Below, piece by piece: positions 1-8,239 of a DNA stretch of 27,385 nucleotides. Below the pieces are notes generated by a model, which saw only the letters and a program-made list of their open reading frames with translations, was not told the origin of the DNA and ran no database searches. Every line of letters begins with the position of its first letter. Positions within the stretch are counted from its first letter, which is position 1. The DNA comes from Clostridiales bacterium (GTDB lineage Bacteria; Bacillota; Clostridia; Peptostreptococcales; Anaerovoracaceae): positions 1 to 27,385 of the forward strand of contig JABZIP010000015.1 in NCBI GenBank assembly GCA_015258265.1. The letters run 5' to 3'. A program made the position numbers and the translations under genes.

Positions 1-1718
1 AGTGCCTCTTGCTTGGCATTCTCTATGAGTTTTTCTTTTCTAGCTTCAAATTTCGCCTTTGCCGCATCGAGTTCTTCCTGCTTTTTTTTCATTGCCAGCC
101 CGATTAGCAACGCTTCTTCCCGCTGCTCTTGGGCTGCTTTCCTATCTTCTTCTATACTTTGAAGCACATTTTCAAATTCAAGTTCACCGCTTGTGAGTAG
201 TGTCCTGGCTCTGCCTATAATTGCTTCCTCAAGGCCCAGTTTTCTTGATATTTCAAATGCGTTTGACTTGCCCGGAAGCCCTAAAATCAAATGATAGGTA
301 GGCGACAGAGTTTCTATATTAAACTCCATAGATGCGTTTTGTACACCTGCCGTTTCAATAGCAAATTTCTTTAACTCCGTATAATGAGTAGTCGCAAGGC
401 ACATAGCTCCTTTTTGCATTATCTCTTCCAAAATTGCTATCGCGAGGCTCGCGCCTTCTTGCGGATCCGTTCCTGCACCAAGTTCATCAAAAAGAACCAA
501 ACTGTTCTCGTCCGCTTCTTTCATTATCGCAACTATATTAGTCATATGAGATGAAAAGGTACTCAAACTTTGTTCAATACTTTGCTCATCTCCAATATCC
601 GCAAAAATTCGCGTAAAAACAGGCAAGCTACTGCCTTCTTCCGCTGGAATTTGAAGCCCGCTTTGAAACATCAGGCAAAATAATCCGAGCGTTTTTAGCG
701 TTACCGTCTTTCCTCCGGTATTCGGTCCCGTAATTATCAGTGCTTTTGTACGCTTATCTATAGTTATATCTATCGGGACTACTTTATTTGCATCGAGCAA
801 CGGATGTCGTGCTTTTCTCACTTCGATATAACCGTCGCTTATCTTAGGGCTAAACGCCCCCATAGCAATGCCAAGTCTTGCTCTTGCAAATATAAAATCC
901 AGCTTCCCGAGCAATTCCTGATTATTTAATATAATGCGACTTTGAGCCGCTACCGCCCTTGTGAGCATATCCAGTATACGGTGTACTTCCTTTTCCTCAG
1001 CCAGTTTAAGTTCACTTAGCTCATTGTTCAGGTTAACAATAATCTGCGGTTCTATAAACAGTGTCGCTCCGGTTTGCGATTGGTCGTGTACTATTCCGGT
1101 TACCTTGCTTTTATGTTCCTGCTTTACAGGTATCACGTACCGTCCATGCCGCATCGTTACCAGCGAATCCTGCAAAACCGATTTGTTTTCGGATTTCGAT
1201 ACAATCTGCGCCAGCTTCGTGCGTATCGTTTCATTTTGCCTTTGTATGCTTCGCCGCAAAGATTTAAGCTCATGGCTCGCATTGTCCGCCATTTCCGTTT
1301 CAGATACAATACATCTGTCAATATCTTTTTCCAAAGCGGGAAATACGCATATCAGGTCTGCCAAAGCCTTAATCTTGGCTACATTCTTTATTTCTTCATC
1401 AAAATAATCGCTAACCTCTCGAGCTATACAAAGATTATAATGTACTTGCAAAAGCTCGCCCATGCTAAGGACTCCTCCCTTACACGCAAGCGATACCATA
1501 TCGCTAAGATCATAAAAGTTGCCGAGAGGTATATTGCCTTTCGCTAATATTGCCTGTGTGGCTTCGCAAGTTTCGTCCTGCAACTCCTCTACATCGCGAC
1601 GGTCGACTTCGGGTTTCAGTTTTTTGATTTTTTCCCGTGTAATATCAGAGCACGCCTCGTTTTGCAACATTTCGACAATTTTACCATATTCTAATGCTTT
1701 GTATGTCTTTTCATTCAT
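1..1718 (-). CDS. mutS2: Endonuclease MutS2, C-terminus cut by window edge
   Basis: About 572 residues of MutS2 are visible, reading in frame from ATG at 1718 to the window edge. MutS2 is a MutS-family ATPase without the mismatch-recognition domain. It suppresses recombination and, in Firmicutes, acts on collided ribosomes. Visible parts: an N-terminal lever/clamp helical region (about residues 1-300), the Walker A motif GPNTGGKT near residue 329, a Walker B-type LVLFDELGAGTDP stretch, an ATTHYTELK segment, and the start of the charged coiled coil that precedes the KOW and Smr domains. Those last two domains (about 200 residues) lie outside the window. The start follows the zapA stop by 6 bases, and I see no good Shine-Dalgarno, so translation may depend on coupling to zapA. 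A second ATG 4 bases on is out of frame. Family assignment is secure. Confidence 0.95.
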   Translation of the reverse strand, partial: MNEKTYKALEYGKIVEMLQNEACSDITREKIKKLKPEVDRRDVEELQDETCEATQAILAKGNIPLGNFYDLSDMVSLACKGGVLSMGELLQVHYNLCIAREVSDYFDEEIKNVAKIKALADLICVFPALEKDIDRCIVSETEMADNASHELKSLRRSIQRQNETIRTKLAQIVSKSENKSVLQDSLVTMRHGRYVIPVKQEHKSKVTGIVHDQSQTGATLFIEPQIIVNLNNELSELKLAEEKEVHRILDMLTRAVAAQSRIILNNQELLGKLDFIFARARLGIAMGAFSPKISDGYIEVRKARHPLLDANKVVPIDITIDKRTKALIITGPNTGGKTVTLKTLGLFCLMFQSGLQIPAEEGSSLPVFTRIFADIGDEQSIEQSLSTFSSHMTNIVAIMKEADENSLVLFDELGAGTDPQEGASLAIAILEEIMQKGAMCLATTHYTELKKFAIETAGVQNASMEFNIETLSPTYHLILGLPGKSNAFEISRKLGLEEAIIGRARTLLTSGELEFENVLQSIEEDRKAAQEQREEALLIGLAMKKKQEELDAAKAKFEARKEKLIENAKQEA

Positions 1719-1724
1719 AATAAA

Positions 1725-2306
1725 CTAAATATTCTTTTTATAGCGCTCAAGCTCTCCTTTTAATTGAATATTTTCCATTTGAATATCAAAGAAACTGCTT
1801 TCCAGATCTTTGTATTTGGCTTCCATTTCACTAACCAAATCGCTTGAAACTTCTTTCAAATCTCCTTGCAATTTTTTAGAAAATTCTTCAACGCTTCTAA
1901 TCTTTTCATCCTTTTGAGCTATAGTTTTTTCCAGTTCTTCGATACGCTCTTCGAGCATATCCTTTACTATTTTATTTTTGTTTTCCAGCTCGGAAATCGT
2001 GTTTTGGCTGTTTACATGCGACTGCTTTGCCTCATTCCAGAGTTTTTCATAATCCGCAATAGAGCCTTCAACCTTTTGCAATTTCTCCGATACCTTGTTT
2101 AATTCTGCAAGGGTAGTAAAATACTCATCTGCAAGGTTCACCGCCGAAAGCACCGCCATCATTTGGCGTGGCATATCCGGTGCAACCGAATTTATTTCTT
2201 GCATTTTCTTATCCACATATTCAGCAATTTCCATTATTTCCTGTTCAGCCTTGCTGCCTACAATCGTGTAGCTTTGACCAAATATTTTAACGCTTACTCT
2301 GTTCAT
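1725..2306 (-). CDS. zapA: Cell division protein ZapA with long coiled-coil tail
   Basis: ZapA binds FtsZ and bundles its filaments at mid-cell. The first ~95 residues match the family: start MNRVSVKIFGQSYTI, then the AEYVDKKM helix and the MAVLSAVNLADEYF segment. The protein is 193 residues, about twice the usual 85-110. The extra part (about 95-190) is Glu/Lys-rich with heptad-like Leu/Ile spacing and looks like a continuous coiled coil. The ribosome-binding site AGAGGTAG lies 4 bases before the ATG. It sits between pheT and mutS2, as zapA commonly does in Firmicutes. The gene for RNase HIII that often accompanies it is absent here. The N-terminal identity is firm; the role of the tail is unknown. 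Confidence 0.88.
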   Translation of the reverse strand: MNRVSVKIFGQSYTIVGSKAEQEIMEIAEYVDKKMQEINSVAPDMPRQMMAVLSAVNLADEYFTTLAELNKVSEKLQKVEGSIADYEKLWNEAKQSHVNSQNTISELENKNKIVKDMLEERIEELEKTIAQKDEKIRSVEEFSKKLQGDLKEVSSDLVSEMEAKYKDLESSFFDIQMENIQLKGELERYKKNI

Positions 2307-2327
2307 TTTTCTACCTCTTACCTAATC

Positions 2328-4757
2328 CTATATATCTCGCAGCTTAGCATTTGCCTTTTCTGCAAGCGCTTCCAGTACTTTTTCATGCACGCACAGCACT
2401 TCTTCATCTGTCAAGGTTCCTTTTTCGGATCTGTATGTCAAAGTGAATGCCAAGCTCTTTTTGCTTTCGTCAATCTGTTCACCACGATAAATATCAAAAA
2501 GCTCTATTGCTTCCAATATTTCGCTGGCATGCTCTCTAATTACTTTTTCTATATAGGCAACCTCTACATTTTCATCTACCACAAGCGCAATATCCCTCGA
2601 AGTCGCAGGATATTTAGGAAGCGGTTTATACACCGTCTTTCTGTCAAGTGTTCGAATAATATGTTCAAAGAAAAGTTCTGCCATATATACCCTTGTATTT
2701 ATCCCGTAATTCTCGCAAACATTAGGATGCGCTTCTCCCATAATGCCAAGCTCTATATCGCCCGATACAATTCTTGCGCATCTTCCCGGATGATAAGGTG
2801 CATAATCACTTTCTGCTACAAATTCAAGCTGTTTGATTCCCATAGCTGAAAGGAATTCTTCAATAATTCCTTTCAAGATATAGAAATCCATATTTTCCCC
2901 ATACATTCCAAGGCTTACAGCATACTCTTCACTTGGCAAATTGCTCTCATCCAATAAATCGGCTGAAAAAGTATTCCCTATTTCAAATGCCATTACTTTT
3001 GGGTTCTTGCGCCTGTAATTTATGCTCAAAACCTCAAGCATATTCGGCGTTAAAACCGTTCTCATCACAGATGTTTCTTCGCCTAGCGGATTTAAAAGCT
3101 GTACGAAATTGCGTTCCCACGAATCCTCGTCGACCATTATTTTATCTACCGATTTAGGACTACAGAACGAATAAGTTTGTATTTCATTTAATCCAAGTGC
3201 GCAGAGTTTTTCTTTAGCAAGTTCTCTAAGCTGCCGTTCCTCAGACATCGCAGCTTCGGTATTGCCTTTTGGAATGCTCACCGGCAAATTGTCGTATCCA
3301 TAAAGCCTCGCTACCTCTTCCGCATAATCTTCTTCTATATTTAAATCAAATCTGAATGTAGGCGCCTGCACTTCCACCGTGCTTCCTTTGTCAATACACA
3401 ATATTTCGAGCGATTTAAACATTTTAAGCATTTCTTCTTTGCTTATGTCCGTACCAAGTATTTTATTGATTCTGGCAGGTCTTATTTCGATTTTTTTGCC
3501 TGCTTTTTCGAAATTGCCCTTATCTATTATCCCTGAAACCACAGTACCCGCGCCAAACTCCTCAATCAAAGCGCATACGCGATTTACAGCTTTGTCGCAA
3601 AGATTTGGATCGACTCCCTTTTCAAATCTTGCGGATGCTTCCGTCCTAAGAGCTAATTTTTTAGAAGTCGCCCTTATGTTATCCGAATCAAAATTTGCAG
3701 CTTCTATCAATATAGTTTCGGTATCGTCTTCAATTTCCGAATTTAAACCGCCCATTATTCCTGCAAGTGCAACAGGTTTTTTAGCGTCGCAAATTAGTAA
3801 TGCTTCTTTATCGAGTTTTCGCATAGCTCCATCGAGTGTAGTTATCTCTTCTCCGTCCTGCGCTCTCTTTACGATTATTTTGCTACCCTCCAAATTTGCA
3901 AGGTCAAATGCGTGTATAGGCTCTCCCATTTCAAGCATAACAAAATTTGTTATATCTACGATGTTGTTTATAGGACGCACTCCTGCTGCAATCAACTTTT
4001 TCTGTAATTCCCAAGGTGAACTTGAAATCTTAACATTTTTTACTACTCTCGCGCAGTATCTCTTGCACAAATCTTCATCTTCAATGCTTATGTCCGCATA
4101 CTTGGAAACATCTTCTTCCTCGTTTTTGCATACAGTGCGTGGATAATTCAGTTTTTCTTCAAATACTGCCGCAGCCTCCCTCGCTATCCCAAGCATTGAA
4201 AGGCAATCTGAACGGTTTGGCGTTATCTCAAAGTCTATTATATAGTCGTTCAAATCAAGTGCTGTTATTAAATTTTCGCCTACCTTCAGTCCCTCCGGCA
4301 ATATCCAGATACCGTTTTTACCTTCTACCGGTATTACCTTGTCTTCAAAACCGAGTTCGGAAAACGAGCAGAGCATGCCCTTTGACATTACGCCACGCAG
4401 TTCTCCCGCACGAATAACTTCACCTTCTTTTTTCTTCGGCTGTCCATGTAACGGTCCCGGTATTCTTGCTCCGTCAAGTGCCAGTGCAACATGCGCACCT
4501 TCGAATACATTAGATGCTCCCGTTACAACCTGAACGTATTCCTCTTTGCCGATATTTAATTGACAAACCACCAGCTTATCGGCATTTGGATGCTTGTCAA
4601 TCTTTTCTACCTTTGCAACGACAACATTTTCAATATTATCAACTAATTTTTCCGCCGTTTCCAAGTTGGAGCCCGACATTATCATCCTGTCGCAAAATTC
4701 ACCGATGTCCTCCGGTAATTTTACATAATCTTTTAGCCAATTTGTTGAAACTAACAT
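2328..4757 (-). CDS. pheT: Phenylalanine-tRNA ligase beta subunit
   Basis: This is the large subunit of the (alpha-beta)2 cytoplasmic enzyme that charges tRNA-Phe. At 809 residues it has full family length. Domain order: N-terminal region plus EMAP-type tRNA-binding domain (about 40-150, with KIDKHPNADKL), B3/B4 editing domain (about 210-390, with GVRPINNIVDITNFVM and the EASARFEKGVDP segment), B5 domain (about 400-470), catalytic-like core (FDLNIEEDYAEEVARLYGYD onward) and a C-terminal FDX-ACB anticodon-binding domain (about 715-808, from YPATSRDIALVV). The ribosome-binding site TAGGAGGA precedes the ATG by 5 bases. Ten bases separate it from the pheS stop, so the pair is co-transcribed. Confidence 0.97.
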   Translation of the reverse strand: MLVSTNWLKDYVKLPEDIGEFCDRMIMSGSNLETAEKLVDNIENVVVAKVEKIDKHPNADKLVVCQLNIGKEEYVQVVTGASNVFEGAHVALALDGARIPGPLHGQPKKKEGEVIRAGELRGVMSKGMLCSFSELGFEDKVIPVEGKNGIWILPEGLKVGENLITALDLNDYIIDFEITPNRSDCLSMLGIAREAAAVFEEKLNYPRTVCKNEEEDVSKYADISIEDEDLCKRYCARVVKNVKISSSPWELQKKLIAAGVRPINNIVDITNFVMLEMGEPIHAFDLANLEGSKIIVKRAQDGEEITTLDGAMRKLDKEALLICDAKKPVALAGIMGGLNSEIEDDTETILIEAANFDSDNIRATSKKLALRTEASARFEKGVDPNLCDKAVNRVCALIEEFGAGTVVSGIIDKGNFEKAGKKIEIRPARINKILGTDISKEEMLKMFKSLEILCIDKGSTVEVQAPTFRFDLNIEEDYAEEVARLYGYDNLPVSIPKGNTEAAMSEERQLRELAKEKLCALGLNEIQTYSFCSPKSVDKIMVDEDSWERNFVQLLNPLGEETSVMRTVLTPNMLEVLSINYRRKNPKVMAFEIGNTFSADLLDESNLPSEEYAVSLGMYGENMDFYILKGIIEEFLSAMGIKQLEFVAESDYAPYHPGRCARIVSGDIELGIMGEAHPNVCENYGINTRVYMAELFFEHIIRTLDRKTVYKPLPKYPATSRDIALVVDENVEVAYIEKVIREHASEILEAIELFDIYRGEQIDESKKSLAFTLTYRSEKGTLTDEEVLCVHEKVLEALAEKANAKLRDI

Positions 4758-4767
4758 CGTATTCCTC

Positions 4768-5793
4768 CTACTTGAATTGATTTATAAAACGCATATCGTT
4801 TTCGTAAAAATTTCTTATGTCATCGACACCGTACTTAAGCATTGCTATTCTCTCTACTCCCATGCCGAATGCAAAGCCTGTATATTTTTCAGTATCTATT
4901 CCGCCTGCAGCCAAAACATTCGGATGAACCATACCGCATCCGAGTATTTCTATCCAACCGCTACCCTTACATACATTACAACCGCTGCCTCCACATTTAA
5001 AACACGATACATCCATTTCTGCACTCGGCTCCGTAAACGGGAAATGATGCGGTCTGAATTTGGTCCTTACAGAGCTTCCAAACATCTTGTGCGCAAAGCT
5101 GTCAAGTGTACCTTTCAAATCTGCCATAGTGATTCCCTCATCTATCAGAAGTCCTTCAACCTGATGAAACATCGGCGAATGTGTAGCGTCCGGCGTATCG
5201 CATCTAAAGCATCTTCCCGGTGAAATTATCTTAATCGGCGGCTTTTCTCTAGCTATAACCCTTGCCTGAACCGGAGAGGTCTGCGTGCGCAGCAATGTTT
5301 TGGATGTAATGTAAAATGTGTCTGTCATATCACGAGCAGGATGATTCGGTTCGGCATTGAGCGCATCAAAATTGTAGTATACCGTTTCTACCTCAGGTCC
5401 TTCCTCTATCGAAAAGCCCATAGACATAAATACGCTGCTGATTTCGTCAATAGTAATGCTGATTGGATGCTTGCCGCCTATTTCAAATTTCTTTGCAGGT
5501 TCAGTTACATCTATTTTTTCAGCCGCAAGCCGTAAACGCATTTCCTCTTTCTTGAGAGCAACTCTTTTTTCTTCTATCAGTCTTTCAATTTCTTCTTTCG
5601 CTGCATTAACCGCAGCTCCGAAACTCTTTCTTTCTTCCTGCGGCAACTTACCTGTCGACTTCAAAAGCTCCATTAGTTGACTTTTCTTTCCGAGTGCCTT
5701 AACTTTTATATCCGCCAGCTTAGCGACGTTTAATTTTTCTTCACAGATTTGTTCCTTTACCTCGTTCAAAATAGCATTTAACTTTTCTTGCAT
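4768..5793 (-). CDS. pheS: Phenylalanine-tRNA ligase alpha subunit
   Basis: Catalytic subunit of phenylalanyl-tRNA synthetase, 341 residues, the usual length. The N-terminal ~90 residues form the tRNA-binding coiled coil. The class II core follows, with motif 2 around SPGRCFRCDTPDATHSPMFHQVEG and motif 3 near GFAFGMGVERIAMLKYG. A four-cysteine patch (C264, C267, C272, C275; spacing C-x2-C-x4-C-x2-C) sits before WIEILGCGMVHPNV and looks like a small metal-binding knuckle; such patches occur in other Firmicutes PheS. It follows the rRNA/tRNA methyltransferase gene by 16 bases. No T-box leader precedes it, so the Phe-responsive control common in Firmicutes is not visible here. Confidence 0.97.
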   Translation of the reverse strand: MQEKLNAILNEVKEQICEEKLNVAKLADIKVKALGKKSQLMELLKSTGKLPQEERKSFGAAVNAAKEEIERLIEEKRVALKKEEMRLRLAAEKIDVTEPAKKFEIGGKHPISITIDEISSVFMSMGFSIEEGPEVETVYYNFDALNAEPNHPARDMTDTFYITSKTLLRTQTSPVQARVIAREKPPIKIISPGRCFRCDTPDATHSPMFHQVEGLLIDEGITMADLKGTLDSFAHKMFGSSVRTKFRPHHFPFTEPSAEMDVSCFKCGGSGCNVCKGSGWIEILGCGMVHPNVLAAGGIDTEKYTGFAFGMGVERIAMLKYGVDDIRNFYENDMRFINQFK

Positions 5794-5809
5794 TTACATT
5801 TCCTCCTAA

Positions 5810-6607
5810 TCACGCGCGCATATTTTCATACATCACTATTGCTGCACTTACTGCCACATTTAGCGACTCAATCTGTCCTTGCATAGGTATCTTGATTACC
5901 ATATCCGAAGCATTTTGTGCATCTTCGCTTATTCCGTTCCCCTCGTTTCCCAAAACCAAAGCTATATCGTTGCATAATTTCACTTCAAAATATGCTCTTT
6001 CGCCATTCATATCAAGCGAAACTATTTTCTTGTTTTTTGACTTTAATATTTCTATCGCTTCGCAAATTTTATCCACCTTGAGCACCGGCAATCGAAAAAG
6101 CGTCCCTGCGCATGCTCGTACAACTTTTGGAGAATATACATCCGCACTGTCGCCTGCACTTATCACTCCTGCATACCCCGCCGCCTCCGCCGTGCGCAAT
6201 ATTGTGCCGACATTTCCGGGATCCTGCACGCTGTCGAGTACCACGAAATTTTTGCCTTCGCTTCCCTCGAAGAACTCCTTTTCAGTCAAACGCCTTTGCT
6301 TTGCAACTGCAATTATCCCCTGTGAATTGACGGTATCGGAAATCTTTTTGAACAGTTGAGCTGAAAGATAAACTGAATTTATTTGTGCGCATTTGGAAAT
6401 TGCGCGCTCGACTATTATGTTTACTTCCTCACCGGCATTTTCTTCATTTACAACTATACTTACAAGCTCTACACCACAATCAACGGCTTCCCTGACAAGA
6501 TTTGCACCTTCAATTTTAAAAAGCAAATTTTTATCTCTAAATTTTTTGGTTTCTAATTTCGTGAGTTCTTTAAAAAGTCTGTTTTCTTTCGATTTTATAA
6601 TGTCCAT
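5810..6607 (-). CDS. TrmH/SpoU-family RNA 2'-O-methyltransferase
   Basis: A SPOUT-fold methyltransferase that transfers a methyl group from S-adenosylmethionine to ribose 2'-OH in rRNA or tRNA; the target base cannot be told from sequence. The 265 residues comprise an N-terminal substrate-binding domain (1-~110, starting like YsgA-type proteins with a KSKENRLFKEL pattern) and the SpoU domain. The three family motifs are all present: DPGNVGTILRTAEA, LVLGNEGNGIS and IPMQGQIESLNVAVSAAI. It heads the trmH-pheS-pheT-zapA-mutS2 cluster. The start at 6607 agrees with family N-termini, but no Shine-Dalgarno is present upstream. The preceding bases are the T-tract of the ftsZ terminator. Confidence 0.93.
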   Translation of the reverse strand: MDIIKSKENRLFKELTKLETKKFRDKNLLFKIEGANLVREAVDCGVELVSIVVNEENAGEEVNIIVERAISKCAQINSVYLSAQLFKKISDTVNSQGIIAVAKQRRLTEKEFFEGSEGKNFVVLDSVQDPGNVGTILRTAEAAGYAGVISAGDSADVYSPKVVRACAGTLFRLPVLKVDKICEAIEILKSKNKKIVSLDMNGERAYFEVKLCNDIALVLGNEGNGISEDAQNASDMVIKIPMQGQIESLNVAVSAAIVMYENMRA

Positions 6608-6615
6608 AAATTAAA

Positions 6616-6640
6616 TAAAAAGCCGATTATAAAAACCGGC
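6616..6640 (-). terminator. Intrinsic terminator after ftsZ
   Basis: On the minus strand, GCCG (6640-6637) pairs with CGGC (6625-6622) around an AT-rich loop and is followed by TTTTT (6621-6617). It begins 9 bases after the ftsZ stop. The stem is short but GC-rich. The loop contains TATAAT (6631-6626), so the element may double as a -10 box for trmH. Confidence 0.6.
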
Positions 6641-6648
6641 CTGCATTC

Positions 6649-7764
6649 CTATCTGTTTTGTAAGAATGTCGGTATATCAAAATTGGCTTCATCTGCATTT
6701 ACAGTTTCAGAAGCACTTTCCGCTTGTGCTTCAAATTCCGCTTCCTGCTGAGCTTCCGCCACTTCCGACATATGTCCCTTTATCTCTCTCATAGCATTCT
6801 TATCTTTATCATCAAACCCCGTAGCTATAATGGTTACAGAAACTTCCTCCATTTCAGGCTTAATAACAAGACCGAAAATGATATTTGCATTTTCAGCTGC
6901 TGCCGCATGCACCGCATCTGCAGCTTCCTGTATGTCGAGCATACCTAAATCTCGTCCTGTAAAATTCATTATTACGCCTTTGGCTTTGTTTATAGATGTT
7001 TCGAGGAGCGGACTTTCCATGGCTTTCTTAGTAGCATCCATTACCGCATTTTCGCCCGTTGCGGTTCCAATTCCCATGTGCGCTATTCCTCTGTCGAGCA
7101 TTATAGTTCTAACGTCTTCAAAGTCCAAGTTTATATATCCATCTTCCATAATTATATCGGAAATTCCTTGTACTCCTTGGCGAAGCACATTGTCCGAAAG
7201 CCAGAATGCCTGCATTGCAGAAGTATTTTTGTCTGCCAAAGCGAGCAATTTATCATTTGGTACTACTACCAGCGAATCTACATATTTCTTGAGCAGTTCA
7301 ATTCCCAAATTCGCATGCTGATTTCTTAAATTACCTTCAAAAAAGAACGGTTTAGTAACCACTCCAACCGTCAAAATCCCCTTATCCTTGGCTAGTTTTG
7401 CGATTACCGGTGCAGCTCCCGTTCCGGTGCCTCCTCCCATTCCGGCAGTAACAAATACCATATCGGCGCCCTCGATAAATTTTTCAATATCATCAAGATT
7501 CTCTTCAGCAGCCTTTTGTCCCTTTTCAGGGTTTGCTCCCGCTCCTCTACCCCCTGTGAGCTTCACTCCTATTTGCAGCTTGTTTTCCGACTTGTTGTTT
7601 TCGAGAGCTTTTTTATCAGTATTTACAGCTAAATAAGTAACGCCATCTACGCCTTCTTCTATCATTCTATTTACAGCGTTGCAACCACCGCCGCCAACGC
7701 CTATAACTCTAATCTCTGCAGCTAAATTTTCTGCATTTAAACCTTCAGTATCAAATTGTAACAT
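6649..7764 (-). CDS. ftsZ: Cell division GTPase FtsZ
   Basis: Bacterial tubulin that polymerises into the Z-ring. The 371 residues show the Rossmann GTP-binding start IGVGGGGCNAVNRMI (21-35), the tubulin signature GMGGGTGTGAAP (residues 108-119), the synergy (T7) loop INLDFEDVRTIM, and after a short Glu/Ala-rich linker the conserved C-terminal tail DIPTFLQNR that docks ZapA, FtsA or SepF. The ribosome-binding site AGGAGG lies 8 bases before the ATG. It is not in the usual dcw cluster; ftsA is absent, and the upstream neighbours are comEA and a Spo0A-like regulator. A promoter-like sequence and a terminator flank it, so it can be a single-gene unit. Confidence 0.98.
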   Translation of the reverse strand: MLQFDTEGLNAENLAAEIRVIGVGGGGCNAVNRMIEEGVDGVTYLAVNTDKKALENNKSENKLQIGVKLTGGRGAGANPEKGQKAAEENLDDIEKFIEGADMVFVTAGMGGGTGTGAAPVIAKLAKDKGILTVGVVTKPFFFEGNLRNQHANLGIELLKKYVDSLVVVPNDKLLALADKNTSAMQAFWLSDNVLRQGVQGISDIIMEDGYINLDFEDVRTIMLDRGIAHMGIGTATGENAVMDATKKAMESPLLETSINKAKGVIMNFTGRDLGMLDIQEAADAVHAAAAENANIIFGLVIKPEMEEVSVTIIATGFDDKDKNAMREIKGHMSEVAEAQQEAEFEAQAESASETVNADEANFDIPTFLQNR

Positions 7765-7810
7765 TGGAACAACCTCCTATTATGTAACTATCAAATTACA
7801 GTCATCCAAT

Positions 7811-7839
7811 AGTATATCACAAAACTTTGCGTTTTGCAC
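7811..7839 (-). promoter_or_regulatory. Candidate sigma-A promoter for ftsZ
   Basis: Minus strand: -35 GTGCAA (7839-7834), 17-base spacer, -10 TATACT (7816-7811), about 45 bases before the ftsZ start. The -35 box is weak (4 of 6). The spacer holds a perfect inverted repeat, CAAAAC (7820-7825) / GTTTTG (7831-7836), 5 bases apart, which could be an operator. Confidence 0.5.
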
Positions 7840-8237
7840 TACAATTCAACAATATTTTGCTCATTTTCAGTAAAAATTTTAATCAAAAATACGATTTGCT
7901 TTATGAACGCACTGTTGCCGGGTTTTTTAGATATAGGGTGTAAATTTTTTTCAAAGAATCCGCCCATGCCGCCATTCCAAGCGCAAGCTACCGCCTCACG
8001 AATATTTTTTTCGACACACGACGGTGTTGTTTCAAAAAGTTCAGCCAATTTCGGATAAAGCAATTTAGTCATAGCATCCAAATAGACAGTATCTAGTACG
8101 CACAGCTTAATAGCCGCAAACAAAATTCTACCGCCCCGCCGTTCTATAGGAACACAAGATAGACGCAAAATCTGATATATTCTGAGTTCCAACCTCTGTT
8201 CATCACTCAGCGTCAAGTTTTTTATTTGTTTTACCAC
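7839..8237 (-). CDS. Stand-alone Spo0A-type DNA-binding domain protein
   Basis: A 132-residue protein that aligns from about residue 18 to 128 with the C-terminal effector domain of Spo0A, the sporulation master regulator. Matching landmarks are the LLYPKLAELFETTPSCVEKN helix-turn-helix region (59-78, compare the [21 protein letters not shown] pattern in Spo0A), the following EAVACAWNGG (81-90) and KPGNSAFI (105-112). There is no receiver domain, so phosphorylation by the phosphorelay is not possible. In the recognition helix the two Arg of the SRVER pattern are replaced (SCVEK), hinting at altered DNA specificity. The start is GTG with AAGG 7 bases upstream, 2 bases after the comEA stop, so it is translated from the comEA message. 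It is followed by ftsZ. Homology is recognised by eye; the role is unknown. Confidence 0.8.
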   Translation of the reverse strand: MVKQIKNLTLSDEQRLELRIYQILRLSCVPIERRGGRILFAAIKLCVLDTVYLDAMTKLLYPKLAELFETTPSCVEKNIREAVACAWNGGMGGFFEKNLHPISKKPGNSAFIKQIVFLIKIFTENEQNIVEL

Positions 8238-8239
8238 TC

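Noticed and set aside
2163..2849. Long ORFs opposite pheT, zapA and other minus-strand genes
   Set aside because: They lack ribosome-binding sites and family matches and are explained as shadows of the recognised coding strands.
5794..5810. T-box riboswitch expected before pheS
   Set aside because: Only 16 bases separate trmH and pheS, and only 41 separate ftsZ and trmH; neither can hold a T-box, and no specifier or T-box consensus is seen.
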